DNA from: an uncultured Muribaculaceae bacterium
GTDB taxonomy: Bacteria; Bacteroidota; Bacteroidia; Bacteroidales; Muribaculaceae
Direction of reading: 5' to 3'
Length of the DNA: 61,412 nucleotides
NCBI GenBank assembly: GCA_910589425.1
Contig: CAJUSZ010000013.1
Coordinates: 1 to 61,412 of the forward strand
In this document: piece after piece, positions 42,762-51,896 of the stretch
Layout: every line of letters starts with the position of its first letter
How positions within the stretch are numbered: the first letter of the stretch is position 1
Made by a program: the position numbers and the translations under genes
The notes under the pieces: generated by a model
The model's database searches: none
Seen by the model: the letters and a program-made list of their open reading frames with translations, nothing else
Told to the model about the DNA's origin: nothing

Positions 42762-42810
42762 GCCCTCCGGACCAGAACATCGCTGTCTGATCCGGAGGGC
42801 GTTGTCTTTT
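42762..42810. terminator. Bidirectional terminator between converging genes
   Basis: A perfect 10-base stem (GCCCTCCGGA at 42762-42771 with its complement at 42791-42800), followed on the plus strand by GTTGTCTTTT. Confidence 0.75.
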
Positions 42811-42828
42811 CTCTCACGGCGCAGGGCG

Positions 42829-43365
42829 TCAGATCAGCTGGAGGAGCCGCAGCTCGTCGGTCAGCTCCATTCCCGAGAGCGTGCGCCGGCGGGAGAGCGT
42901 GCGCGCGAATTCCTGTATGGCCGGGTGGAGGCGGGGATTGCCGAAGATGCGGCGCGACATCATCAGCGTCTTGTCGAAGAGCGCGTCGATCTCGTCCTTC
43001 TCGAGCGAGCATGTCTCCAGCCCCTCGATGGAGATGAGGCGGCGCACTTCGTCGAGCATCCCGGCGGGAGCGTCGCTGTGGCCCATCCTGACGATGGAGC
43101 GCGAAAGCACGTTGGAGATCACCATGGCCGACGTGATGTAGAAGTTGTGGATGAGATGATCCCATGTGGCTTTGGGAGAGATTGAGGGGGATCCTGAATA
43201 ATAGTAGGCATGGGAGAAGGTAACCATCGGGCCGTCGGCGTCGAGCGATACGGAGCTGATCCGGTCCATGGCGTCGAGGGCGGCCACGGAGATGGCCATG
43301 CCGGCGAGTCCGTAGGCGCGGTCGTCCTCGTTGCTGTATTCGAGTGTCAATGTATCTGTGTCCAT
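42829..43365 (-). CDS. Conserved-type hypothetical protein, likely cytoplasmic
   Basis: This 178-residue protein has no signal peptide or membrane span. The N-terminal half is mixed (LTLEYSNEDDRAYGLAGMAISVAALDAMD) and the C-terminal half mostly helical (ISIEGLETCSLEKDEIDALFDKTLMMSRRIF). I do not recognise a family. The codon use and GC fit the surrounding core genes. It stands alone, transcribed towards a strong hairpin, 77 bases from the barrel gene on the same strand. Confidence 0.65.
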   Translation of the reverse strand: MDTDTLTLEYSNEDDRAYGLAGMAISVAALDAMDRISSVSLDADGPMVTFSHAYYYSGSPSISPKATWDHLIHNFYITSAMVISNVLSRSIVRMGHSDAPAGMLDEVRRLISIEGLETCSLEKDEIDALFDKTLMMSRRIFGNPRLHPAIQEFARTLSRRRTLSGMELTDELRLLQLI

Positions 43366-43442
43366 AGAGTCTGTTTTTACATTGCGGGGGCGTCTGGCCG
43401 GCGCCCTATATCTTTAACTTTGATGTTCGGCTTTTGGTTCGT

Positions 43443-45341
43443 TCAGAAAAGAAAGTTGACTCCGCCGGTGATGCTTATTCCGTTCTGCGGGAGTAAAGGC
43501 AGGATCTCGTCGCGCCGGTCGAGCAGATTGGCTGCCTGGACGAATATTCCCAGCCGGGGGGAGAACTGCCATGCCGCGCGGGCGTTGAGCAGCGTAAGGT
43601 CGGGCAGACGCCGCGAAAGGATCGGCAGGTCGCGGTCGGTGTCGTCGATCACGGGGATTCCCTGCGTCTGGTCGGGCACTGTCGCCAGTCTGGCGGCCTG
43701 GGTGTAGATGCGTCTCACTCCGCGGTATTCATACTGGAGCGAGAGGGAGAGCTTGCTGACCGGGCGCACCGTGGCGGTGATCGCCGCTGTCCAGCGCGGA
43801 CGGTCGTAGCCGTTGAAATATCCCCGGGTGGAATTCTGAGGCTGCCATGTCCCCTCGGCCGAGAGATCGAGGATGGAGCCGAGCCGGTAGGAGGCGTGGG
43901 CCTCGAGTCCGAATCCGGAGATGTCTATCCCCTCGTCGGAGAGGCTGTAGCCCACAGCGTAGGGGTCGGCGTCGAGCGGGACGTTCATTCCGGGGAAGGC
44001 CGTGTTGCCCCAGTTGAGCATTGCCGCATACCATCCCCCGGCAGGCACGCGGCGGCTGATGCGGTAGCGGAACGAGAGTCCGGCCGAGAATCCGGCGAAC
44101 GGGCCGAAGTTGGCTCCGGCCGCGGCGTCGAGCGGCGAATAGAGCGGGCGTGTGGATGAGAGCGCCGGCATCTGGTAATAGTCTGTACCTTCGAGCGAGG
44201 CGAGAGTCTGGAGCGAGGATCCGCCGAGCAGGTTGAGGAAGAGTCCCACAGCCCCTTTGCGCCAGTCGAGGCGCACGTCGGGGGCTATGTGGAATGTGTT
44301 GAACCGGTCGCGTTCCGGGCCGGCGTTGAAGGCAAGATCTACGGTGGCGCCCACGCGGATGTTGAGCAGTCCGCGCGAGAAGCGGTAGTAGGGATTGAGC
44401 GAGACCATGCCGTAATTGTCCGGCGCGGGGATCGCGGGGAGATCTTTGCGGCTGTCGCTGTAGAGAAGAATGTCGCCCTTGAGTCTGAGTCCGAGTTCGG
44501 ATCCCGAACGCCATTGGTGGGAAATGCCTCCGTCGATGTAGATGTCTGTCTCGCGGTCTCCTTTTGTCTGGCGGAGCATGTCGAGGTTTTCATCGGGAAG
44601 ATAGAGGGCGCGGTAGCCGAAATAGCGTATTCCGGCGAGAGCGTCGTAGTCCGGTCCGCCATAGCCTGTTGAGGATTTCCACCCGATCCGCGCGTTGACC
44701 TCGTTGAGGGTCTGTGTAGGCGCGTGGACGGCCGCGTCGGGATCCGCGGAGGGGAAAAACGCGCCGAGACGGGCGTAGCCGTAATAGTTGAATCCGGCCA
44801 GCCGGTAGTCGGCCGAGGCCGAGAGAGTCCCTTTGGCTCCGAAACGGTGGCTTGCGTAGAGTCCGATTCTTCCGTCGGCCAGACGGCGTCTCACCCCGCG
44901 GGACTCTTCGGAAAGATCCGGGCGGCATAGCGCCGTGGAATTGAACTGGACGAAAGCTCCGGCCTTTGTGGACTGACTGTCGAGGAATCTGTAGCCTGCG
45001 CTCAGGTTGCCGTCGAGCCAGCTTCCGAGACCCAGGTCGATGTATCCGCGGCTGTTGTCGGGGATTCTTTCGGCGAATGGGGTTACTGTCGGCATCGGGA
45101 TGGCCGTCGGCCTGAACAGGGTCGGGACGCCCTCGCTGTACCAGGCCGGGGGCTGGGACTCGAGAGTGAACGAGAGTCGGGAGGGGAGAGTGAATATCTT
45201 GTCCTGCACGATAACCTCGCGCACGTATTTTCCGTCCACGCCGATTGATTCGTGGAGTCCCTGCGCGCTGGCTGAAGCCGCTGAAGCCGCGGCGAGCAGG
45301 ACTGTCATCATTATATGGTCTGGTCTCTTCATTGCTTTCAT
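43443..45341 (-). CDS. Outer-membrane beta-barrel protein (TonB-receptor-like barrel)
   Basis: This 632-residue exported protein has a signal peptide (about 1-26, ending ASASA). The rest is a series of amphipathic beta strands ending in Phe (GISITGGVNFLF), the outer-membrane insertion signature. Segments such as LTLLNARAAWQFSPRLGIFVQAANLLDR resemble the last strands of TonB-dependent receptors, but no plug domain is evident. Its ATG overlaps the stop of the TPR gene by four bases (ATGA), so the two are translationally coupled and likely work as partners. Confidence 0.82.
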   Translation of the reverse strand: MKAMKRPDHIMMTVLLAAASAASASAQGLHESIGVDGKYVREVIVQDKIFTLPSRLSFTLESQPPAWYSEGVPTLFRPTAIPMPTVTPFAERIPDNSRGYIDLGLGSWLDGNLSAGYRFLDSQSTKAGAFVQFNSTALCRPDLSEESRGVRRRLADGRIGLYASHRFGAKGTLSASADYRLAGFNYYGYARLGAFFPSADPDAAVHAPTQTLNEVNARIGWKSSTGYGGPDYDALAGIRYFGYRALYLPDENLDMLRQTKGDRETDIYIDGGISHQWRSGSELGLRLKGDILLYSDSRKDLPAIPAPDNYGMVSLNPYYRFSRGLLNIRVGATVDLAFNAGPERDRFNTFHIAPDVRLDWRKGAVGLFLNLLGGSSLQTLASLEGTDYYQMPALSSTRPLYSPLDAAAGANFGPFAGFSAGLSFRYRISRRVPAGGWYAAMLNWGNTAFPGMNVPLDADPYAVGYSLSDEGIDISGFGLEAHASYRLGSILDLSAEGTWQPQNSTRGYFNGYDRPRWTAAITATVRPVSKLSLSLQYEYRGVRRIYTQAARLATVPDQTQGIPVIDDTDRDLPILSRRLPDLTLLNARAAWQFSPRLGIFVQAANLLDRRDEILPLLPQNGISITGGVNFLF

Positions 45342-48300
45342 TTTTTCTTCCAGTCGGAAAGGCGTTTGCTGATCATTTGCCGGATGTCGGGTTCTTCGCC
45401 GGGATAGTTTTTGCTGAGCGATGTGATGTATTCGCGGGCAAGCGATGTGCGGCCCTGGGCGTGGTAGACGTCGGCGAGCGAAATGAATCCTCGGGCGAGC
45501 CAGTACTGGTGGACCGAACCGGTGTCGGTGAATTCCTCAAGCACCTTCGCGGCTTCGGCCAGCTGACCGGAGGCGCGCAGGCTCTCTCCGAGTTCGACAG
45601 CGGCCCTGGCTCCGCTTTCCGATGCGGGGTTGGCGGCCAGTGAGCGCAGAATGGCTGTTGCCTCCTGCGGGCGGCGGAGCTTTCCGAGGGCGAGAGCCTC
45701 GAAGAGCGACGCCTCGTCGGAAGTTTCCTGAGCCAGACCGCCGCTGCGGCGGATGCGTCTGGCGAACTCGAGCGATTCCGAGGCGTTGTCTGTGGTGCGC
45801 ATTATTCCCGAGTAAGCCTCCAGCGAGAAGTCGGCACCTCCTCGGTCGAGCAGTTCGCGCCAGGCGGCGCATGCTCCCCGGGCATCACCTTTTTTCTCGA
45901 GGATTTCGGCCTTGATCATCAGCGCGCCCGGAGCCTGTCGGGAATCGGGTCTGTCGGCAAGGAGTCTGTCGGCGGCCGAGAGGGCGCCATCGGTGTCTCC
46001 TGCTGAATATCTGACGTCGGCCAGGTCGTAGAGAGCCTGGGCTGTATACTGGCCGTCGGGATAGTCGCGGATATAAGCCTCGAGTCTGGCTGTGTCGGAA
46101 GCGTCGTCGTTGAGGGCGCGTTCGGCGGCGTCGAAAGCCAGGCGTTCGATCTCGTCGGTGTCGAGCTGCGGGGCTCCCGGCACGCTTTTGAGCCACGCGG
46201 CGAGCTGGCGCAGATCTCCCCGCGAGGCGTGGATCTTACGCAGGTCGTCGCTGGCCATGACGGCCTCCTCGGAGCTTGGCCACCGGCGGATCAGCGTCTT
46301 GTATTGCTCGATGGCGGCGTCGGTGTCGCCGGAATTCTGACGGAGAATGGCGAGATTGAGGATCCCCTTGCGGGCCTCGGCGCTCTGGGGCTTTTCGGAA
46401 GCGAGGAGTTCGAAAGCGGCGATGGCGTTGCGCTGGTCGCCCATGTCGGTGAATGCGAGTCCCTCTTCGAGAAGTGCCTGGGCGGCCCATTTCGATTCGG
46501 GATAAGCCTGGCGCAGGCGGCGCAGGTCGGCTATCTTCGCCTTCTGGTCGCCGGTGCTACCGTGGGTCATGGCGCGGCGCAGGAGCGCGTAGTCGGCATC
46601 GGTGGCTCCGGCGTCGATAGCGCGGGTGTAGGAATCGATGGCGCTGCCCGAGTCGCCGCAGTAATAGAGGCAGTCGGCCAGACGGATCGTGGCGTCGGTG
46701 ATCAGCGGCGAGGGGAGCGCGGGCTTTGCGGCTATTGCCTCGCGGAAACGCTTCGCGGCCTCGGAATAGCGTTTCTCCATGTAGAGCGAATAGCCGAGGT
46801 CGTAGATGGCGAGCGAGCGGTTGGCGCTGTTTTTCTCCCGGGAGATAAACGTGCGGTAGTTTTCGGTGGCTGCCGCATATTTCCCCTGCGCATAGAGGGC
46901 GTCGCCGAGCCAGAGGCGCGACTGGAGCGCTATCTCCTTGTCCTGTTTCAGCTCCGAGGCGATGCGCATATATTTCTCAGCCTGGGCCGGATCGCTGTTG
47001 GTGAGATATCCGACGCCGAGTTCGTAGGCCACTTTCTGCTTGGCTGCCAGCACCTTCGCATCGGGATTGCTGATGCGCTCGATGCTCTCCATAGCCTTCG
47101 TATAGTTTTTTTCGTGGAAATAGGCCGAGGCGAGATATTGCTCCACAGCCGGGGCGAATTTCGACCGCGGGAAGCGGCTCAGAAAATTCTCCATCATCGG
47201 GATCGACGAGCTGAAGGGGATGTTTCCACCGCGTGTGCGTGCCGCCACATAGTTGTAGAGGGCTGTCTCGCTCACGTTCGGATCGAACCCCATCGAGTAG
47301 GCCTTCTCGAAAGCGAGCGTCGCGGCGCCGGTCTCTCCCTGGCGGGCATAGCATTGGCCGAGATAGAGATTGGCGCTCTGTCCGAGCTGGTTGTCCTCGT
47401 CGGCGAGACGCTCGAACTCCGCTTCGGCCTCATCCCATTTTCCCTCGCCGTAAAGTATGGCTCCGAGGGAATATACCGCGGTCGGGCGCGGGTTCTCCCC
47501 GGCCTCCTCCATGTAGTTGGTCAGAAAACCCTTGGCCACGTCGGGTTCGCCGAGTTTGAAATAGCTTTCCCCGACGATCCTGTTGATCTCCGGCGCGAGT
47601 TCCGGCACAGGGCATCGCGAGAGCAGCGAGCGTCCGTGGTCGGCCACATCGCGCCATTCGCCACGCAGATATTCGATCTGGACCATGTAGTAGCCGGCCT
47701 CGAATCCGGTCGGGGTGTAGTCCTGCCGCCTCTTTGTCCCCTCGTTGTAGAAAAGGTGGGTCTTCCGGCGTTCGGTGGCTTTCGGGGCGGCCTCCGGACC
47801 GAGTCCCTCAAGGCGGGCGAAAGCATCGTAGGCCGCGTCATATTTCCCCTCGGCGTAGAGGATATACGCCAGATAGAACCGGGCCTTGCCGCGGTAGGCG
47901 GCGTTGTCCTCAAGAAGCCTGAACGAACGCCTTGCTTCGGAGAAAAGACCGGATTTTGTCAGGCTCACCCCCTTGCGGAACTCATAGAGCGCCCTGGTCG
48001 GGGCGTCGAATCCGGAGATGTCCGTGTCGGAATAGATGCGCGCCGCATCGCCGAAGCGGTTTCCGAAGAAGTAATAGTCGCCCTCGAGGAGCCTCACCTC
48101 CGGAGTCCGGGCAGAAGCCGGATATTGTCCGGCAAACTGGCGGAGCGCCCCGACGCAATCCTCGTCGCCACGCTCGTAGAGAGCCTTGGCAAGCATATAG
48201 CAGCATTCCTCGCGCTGCTCCCCGTCCAGCTCCACGCCGCTCTGCATCAGCGAGCGCAAAGCGTCGATGGCTCCGGCGAAATTACCTGTGTCCATCATCC

Positions 48301-48454
48301 GCGAGGCCCGTTCGAGGCTGCCAGCCGGTGTCGGCTGGGTATATGCCTGCATTCCGGGCAGCTCCCGGGCATGCAGCGAAGGCTGGAAGGCAGCCCCTCC
48401 GGCAGAAATCGCCAGCACGGCGGCGATCCCCTTTATCCTGTTTTTTCCGGTCAT
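45338..48454 (-). CDS. Large exported tetratricopeptide-repeat protein
   Basis: This 1038-residue protein has an N-terminal export signal (about 1-29, ending SLHA). It is then almost wholly TPR-like helical pairs, for example ALYERGDEDCVGALRQFAGQY, YNYVAARTRGGNIPF and SLAIYDLGYSLYMEKRYSEAAKRF, many of the YfgC/BamD-like type with PxS turns. It is likely a periplasmic scaffold. Its stop overlaps the start of the barrel gene. Its promoter (48517-48548) is divergent from that of ychF. TPR-plus-barrel pairs elsewhere serve export of polymers, which is inference here. Confidence 0.82.
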   Translation of the reverse strand: MTGKNRIKGIAAVLAISAGGAAFQPSLHARELPGMQAYTQPTPAGSLERASRMMDTGNFAGAIDALRSLMQSGVELDGEQREECCYMLAKALYERGDEDCVGALRQFAGQYPASARTPEVRLLEGDYYFFGNRFGDAARIYSDTDISGFDAPTRALYEFRKGVSLTKSGLFSEARRSFRLLEDNAAYRGKARFYLAYILYAEGKYDAAYDAFARLEGLGPEAAPKATERRKTHLFYNEGTKRRQDYTPTGFEAGYYMVQIEYLRGEWRDVADHGRSLLSRCPVPELAPEINRIVGESYFKLGEPDVAKGFLTNYMEEAGENPRPTAVYSLGAILYGEGKWDEAEAEFERLADEDNQLGQSANLYLGQCYARQGETGAATLAFEKAYSMGFDPNVSETALYNYVAARTRGGNIPFSSSIPMMENFLSRFPRSKFAPAVEQYLASAYFHEKNYTKAMESIERISNPDAKVLAAKQKVAYELGVGYLTNSDPAQAEKYMRIASELKQDKEIALQSRLWLGDALYAQGKYAAATENYRTFISREKNSANRSLAIYDLGYSLYMEKRYSEAAKRFREAIAAKPALPSPLITDATIRLADCLYYCGDSGSAIDSYTRAIDAGATDADYALLRRAMTHGSTGDQKAKIADLRRLRQAYPESKWAAQALLEEGLAFTDMGDQRNAIAAFELLASEKPQSAEARKGILNLAILRQNSGDTDAAIEQYKTLIRRWPSSEEAVMASDDLRKIHASRGDLRQLAAWLKSVPGAPQLDTDEIERLAFDAAERALNDDASDTARLEAYIRDYPDGQYTAQALYDLADVRYSAGDTDGALSAADRLLADRPDSRQAPGALMIKAEILEKKGDARGACAAWRELLDRGGADFSLEAYSGIMRTTDNASESLEFARRIRRSGGLAQETSDEASLFEALALGKLRRPQEATAILRSLAANPASESGARAAVELGESLRASGQLAEAAKVLEEFTDTGSVHQYWLARGFISLADVYHAQGRTSLAREYITSLSKNYPGEEPDIRQMISKRLSDWKKK

Positions 48455-48516
48455 TTCTTTATATATTAATTAAGGTGTGAACCGCGATCTATTGCCTACG
48501 GACACACACCGTCATG

Positions 48517-48548
48517 CAAAAATAGTTATTTTTGACCGTTCCGGCAAT
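48517..48548 (-). promoter_or_regulatory. Promoter of the TPR-barrel operon
   Basis: On the minus strand ATTG (48545-48548), 20 bases, TATTTTTG (48517-48524), divergent from the ychF promoter. Confidence 0.6.
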
Positions 48549-48552
48549 TTTA

Positions 48553-48584
48553 TTTGCCTCTCTGAGCCGATTTAGCTAACTTTG
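48553..48584 (+). promoter_or_regulatory. Promoter of ychF and the downstream regulator gene
   Basis: TTTG (48553-48556), 20 bases, TAACTTTG (48577-48584); an exact consensus at both boxes. Confidence 0.78.
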
Positions 48585-48627
48585 CATCCGTTTTACAGCG
48601 CAAACAAACGAAACCAACAAAGAAGAT

Positions 48628-49731
48628 ATGGCACTCAAATGCGGCATAGTCGGCCTTCCGAACGTCGGCAAATCAACTCTTTTCAACTGTCTGAGCAACG
48701 CGAAGGCCCAGTCGGCCAATTTCCCCTTCTGCACCATAGAGCCGAACGTAGGCGTCATCTCAGTCCCCGACGACCGCCTGACGCGGCTCGTGGAGATGTG
48801 CGATCCCCGCTCTACGGTGCCCGCCACAGTCGAGATCGTCGACATAGCCGGTCTGGTGAAAGGTGCCTCAAAAGGTGAGGGACTCGGCAACAAATTCCTT
48901 GCCAACATCCGCGAGACAGACGCCATCCTCCACGTGCTGCGCTGCTTCGACGACGAAAACATCACCCACGTCGACACCACGGTCGATCCCGTGCGCGACA
49001 TGGAAGTGATCAACTATGAACTTCAGCTCAAAGACCTCGAGACAGTCGACGCCCGGCTTGCAAAGACCGAGAAAGCGGCCAAATCCGGAGGAGACAAAGC
49101 CGCCAGAATGCAGCTCGGCGTGCTTCAGGCTTTCAAGGAGGCTCTTGAGCAGGGGAAGCCGGCCCGCTCGGTCAGCTTCGAGGGGAAAGATGAATGCAAG
49201 TTTGCCAAAGAACTCTTCCTGCTCACCAACAAGCCCGTGCTGTATGTCTGCAACGTGGACGACTCGGCCGCCGTCGGAGGCAACGCCTACGTCGAGCGCG
49301 TGCGCGAGGCCATAGCCGGCGAGGACGCCGACCTGCTGATAGTGGCCGCCAAGACCGAAAGCGACATCGCCGAACTCGACACATGGGAGGAACGTAAGGA
49401 ATTCCTCAACGAGATCGGACTCGAGGAGTCAGGAGTCAGCCGGCTGATACGCGCCGCATACGCCCTTCTCGACCTTCAGACATATTTCACCGCCGGACCC
49501 GACGAGGTCAGGGCCTGGACATTCCTCCGCGGGACAAAAGCCCCGCAGGCCGCCGGGATCATCCACACCGACTTCGAGAAAGGGTTCATCCGCGCCGAAG
49601 TGATAAAATACGACGACTTCGTTACGCTCGGATCCGAAAACGCCGTCAAGGAGGCCGGCAAGATGGCCGTCGAAGGGAAAGAATACATCGTCCAGGACGG
49701 CGACATAATGCATTTCCGCTTCAACGTCTGA
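48628..49731 (+). CDS. ychF: Redox-regulated ATPase YchF
   Basis: This is an Obg-related P-loop NTPase that prefers ATP and binds ribosomes and stress factors. The 367 residues contain GLPNVGKSTLFN at 9-20, DIAGLVKGASKGEGLGNKFL with the G3 motif near 70, and the C-terminal TGS domain (LQTYFTAGPDEVRAWTFLRG onward). The length is normal. The regulator gene begins 21 bases after its stop, so that gene is probably expressed from the ychF promoter. Confidence 0.97.
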   Translation: MALKCGIVGLPNVGKSTLFNCLSNAKAQSANFPFCTIEPNVGVISVPDDRLTRLVEMCDPRSTVPATVEIVDIAGLVKGASKGEGLGNKFLANIRETDAILHVLRCFDDENITHVDTTVDPVRDMEVINYELQLKDLETVDARLAKTEKAAKSGGDKAARMQLGVLQAFKEALEQGKPARSVSFEGKDECKFAKELFLLTNKPVLYVCNVDDSAAVGGNAYVERVREAIAGEDADLLIVAAKTESDIAELDTWEERKEFLNEIGLEESGVSRLIRAAYALLDLQTYFTAGPDEVRAWTFLRGTKAPQAAGIIHTDFEKGFIRAEVIKYDDFVTLGSENAVKEAGKMAVEGKEYIVQDGDIMHFRFNV

Positions 49732-49752
49732 AAAGAAACATCTTCCCCCCTC

Positions 49753-51438
49753 TTGAAAATAATCCTCATCATACTGGCATTGCTCCTCCTGCATATACCG
49801 GCGTCGGCACGGGTCGATGCCGTGGAACTCTACGACAGCTGGAAAAGCAACGACAATGCCCGCCTGATGAAGATGGGGGAGGGATTCGATGTCAGAAACT
49901 CCCCCGACAGCGCCCTCGTCTGCTATTCGATCGTGGCCGACAGAATGGCCGACTCGCAGCTCAGCAAAGAGGATAAACGCATCTACGCGCTGGCGCTCAA
50001 CAACCTCGGTTACATCTACGCATCTTATTTCGCAAACTACCAGAGGGCGTTCACCCTCTTCCAGCAGTCTACCGACATATCCGAGGAGATAGGCTACAGC
50101 GCCAACATTGCCTACACTTCCCTCAACATGTCGGGCGTATACCTGATCTGCAACCAGATCTACGGCAACAGGCTCTTCTCCGACGAAATCTGGGAATGGT
50201 GCGGGAAAGGGATCGACGGAGCCATACAATGCCAGGAATGGACCGTGGCTCTCGCCTGCATGATCAACATTTCCTCCGTGTGCCCCGACGATCCGAGACC
50301 CGACAGATTCAGGCAGCTCGCGGCAAAGATCTCCTCCTCGCCCATACCCGAAGGCACACCGCTGCTCGAATTCACCCGCGGACTGATCCGGGGCACACTG
50401 GCCTATGTCGGGAAAGACTACCGCAAGGCAGCGGAAATTTTCGCCGGACTCCACTCCGTGATCGACCCCGGGGAGATGCAGGCCGCGCGCCTGAAGACAA
50501 TAGCGCTGTCGGCCGAGGCAAGGGCGCACGAGGCAGCAGGCGACTTCCTCTCCGCGACGCGGCGCACCCTCGAATCGCTCTCCACATCCCGCGAAGCCGA
50601 TATCCCCGACGAGATCACAAGAGCTTACCACCGGCTCTATGAATACTATTCCCGTATGGGCGACATAGCCATGTCGCGCGAATATCTGTTCAGCTACTAC
50701 AGCAAGAAAGACTCCATACTGACCGAGCGCGAGCTGGCCGGCATAGGCTCCATGCCCCTGGTCAATCGCATGGGGCGCATGTCGGCCGAGATCAAGGCCG
50801 AGAAGCAGAAAAAGGAGAGGATGGCCGTCTACTTTTCCGTAGCCGGACTCGTGGCTCTCTTCCTGACCGTCTATGCCGTCTCCCTCGTCAGAAGCCGGCG
50901 ACGGATCCGCGCCCATTCGCGCGAGATATACCGCAAGCATGTAGACCTGCTGAAGTCCGAGAAGCGCGAGCGCGATCTCCGCAAGGCTCTCGAGCAGGAA
51001 CGCGCCGAATATTTCGCCGCCCGCGACGAAGGAAGCCAGAAATACAAAAACTCAAAGATCTCCGAAGACACCGAGCAGGAGATCCTCGGGCGCGTGGCCG
51101 ACGTCCTTGCCGACCCCCGCTTCTTCACCGATCCCAAATTCACTCTCCAGCAGCTTTCCGACGCCGTGGGTCATTCCTACAAGCGGGTGTCGCAGGTGAT
51201 CAACGACAAGCTCGGGAAAAACTTCAAGACACTTCTCACCGAGGCCCGCGTCAAGGAGGCGTGCGAACGTCTGCTCGATCAGGAGAACTATGGCGGCTAC
51301 ACCGTCGAATATGTGGCCCGGAGCGTCGGGTTCCAGTCGCGGAGCAATTTCTCCGTCGCATTCAAGTCCATCGTCGGCATTTCTCCCTCGGAGTTCCAGC
51401 GCAACGCACGCCGTAAGGAAGACTCCTCCGGGGAATGA
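49753..51438 (+). CDS. Membrane-spanning TPR sensor with AraC-type DNA-binding domain
   Basis: This 561-residue one-component regulator begins at a TTG codon (49753). That start is needed to include the signal peptide (about residues 1-19, KIILIILALLLLHIPASA); the first ATG is about 40 codons later. Residues 25-350 are TPR-like helices, predicted outside the cytoplasm. One membrane span is at 357-380. A basic coiled coil covers 380-430, and an AraC-family DNA-binding domain 440-553 (LQQLSDAVGHSYKRVSQVIND; VEYVARSVGFQSRSNFSVAFKSIVG). It would sense a signal outside the inner membrane and act directly on DNA. The C10 protease promoter downstream has a palindrome that could be its site. Confidence 0.85.
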   Translation: MKIILIILALLLLHIPASARVDAVELYDSWKSNDNARLMKMGEGFDVRNSPDSALVCYSIVADRMADSQLSKEDKRIYALALNNLGYIYASYFANYQRAFTLFQQSTDISEEIGYSANIAYTSLNMSGVYLICNQIYGNRLFSDEIWEWCGKGIDGAIQCQEWTVALACMINISSVCPDDPRPDRFRQLAAKISSSPIPEGTPLLEFTRGLIRGTLAYVGKDYRKAAEIFAGLHSVIDPGEMQAARLKTIALSAEARAHEAAGDFLSATRRTLESLSTSREADIPDEITRAYHRLYEYYSRMGDIAMSREYLFSYYSKKDSILTERELAGIGSMPLVNRMGRMSAEIKAEKQKKERMAVYFSVAGLVALFLTVYAVSLVRSRRRIRAHSREIYRKHVDLLKSEKRERDLRKALEQERAEYFAARDEGSQKYKNSKISEDTEQEILGRVADVLADPRFFTDPKFTLQQLSDAVGHSYKRVSQVINDKLGKNFKTLLTEARVKEACERLLDQENYGGYTVEYVARSVGFQSRSNFSVAFKSIVGISPSEFQRNARRKEDSSGE

Positions 51439-51689
51439 TTTCAGGACAGACCCGGGAAACACTCCAAAGTGTCTCTTTTGAATATATTTGGAATAATTGT
51501 ATATTTATTCATCCTAATTCCCGTGGCGTTCCGTCCCGGGCCGCGTCTTTCAAAGTGCCTATCCCTTTTATGGAACATTTCCGGCGCCTTTATTGCCAAT
51601 TTCAATGTAAAGGATTGTCAATTCTCTGAATACAAGTATATTAAGTAATAAACGCGCATCTTGCCGTAGTTAATCTGATTTCATTTTCA

Positions 51690-51713
51690 GGTGCTGGTTC
51701 ATGAATCAGCACC
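51690..51713. promoter_or_regulatory. 24-base near-perfect palindrome upstream of the C10 protease promoter
   Basis: GGTGCTGGTTCA and its partner TGAATCAGCACC are complementary except for one base pair. The centre lies about 65-70 bases before the predicted transcription start, a typical activator position. The candidate ligand is the AraC-type regulator encoded immediately upstream. Confidence 0.6.
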
Positions 51714-51730
51714 ATTCAGACGGTGCGAAA

Positions 51731-51762
51731 TTTGACAGAGAAAGTCGCTTTCGTTAGATTTG
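51731..51762 (+). promoter_or_regulatory. Promoter of the C10 protease gene
   Basis: TTTG (51731-51734), 20 bases, TAGATTTG (51755-51762), leaving a leader of about 128 bases. Confidence 0.75.
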
Positions 51763-51896
51763 CAACCGGAAAAACCGATTGGATCGCAGCTTTAGTCCGG
51801 CTGTATGAGAATTGCATATTCGAAACTGGAGTTTACTTCGGAGATACACCAATCCGGTCAACTACCGAATAAGTCTAACAACAAAACAATTTTCTC

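Larger units (their letters stand above)
51439..51896. other. 458-base regulatory region before the C10 protease gene
   Basis: It holds a weak hairpin ACACT/AGTGT (about 51459-51472) after the regulator gene, a 24-base near-palindrome (51690-51713), a consensus promoter (51731-51762), and a 5-prime leader of about 128 bases. In the leader, ACCGATTGG (51774-51782) can pair imperfectly with CCAATCCGGT (51849-51858). No coding sequence was recognised. Confidence 0.65.

Noticed and set aside
43415..43422. TAACTTTG on the plus strand between the barrel gene and the 178-residue gene
   Set aside because: It would point into the barrel gene antisense, and there is no plus-strand gene behind it; taken as chance.
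46229..48469. A 746-codon plus-strand open frame opposite the TPR gene
   Set aside because: It mirrors the TPR gene's codon pattern. The minus-strand TPR protein has a signal peptide, repeats and a promoter, so this is a shadow.
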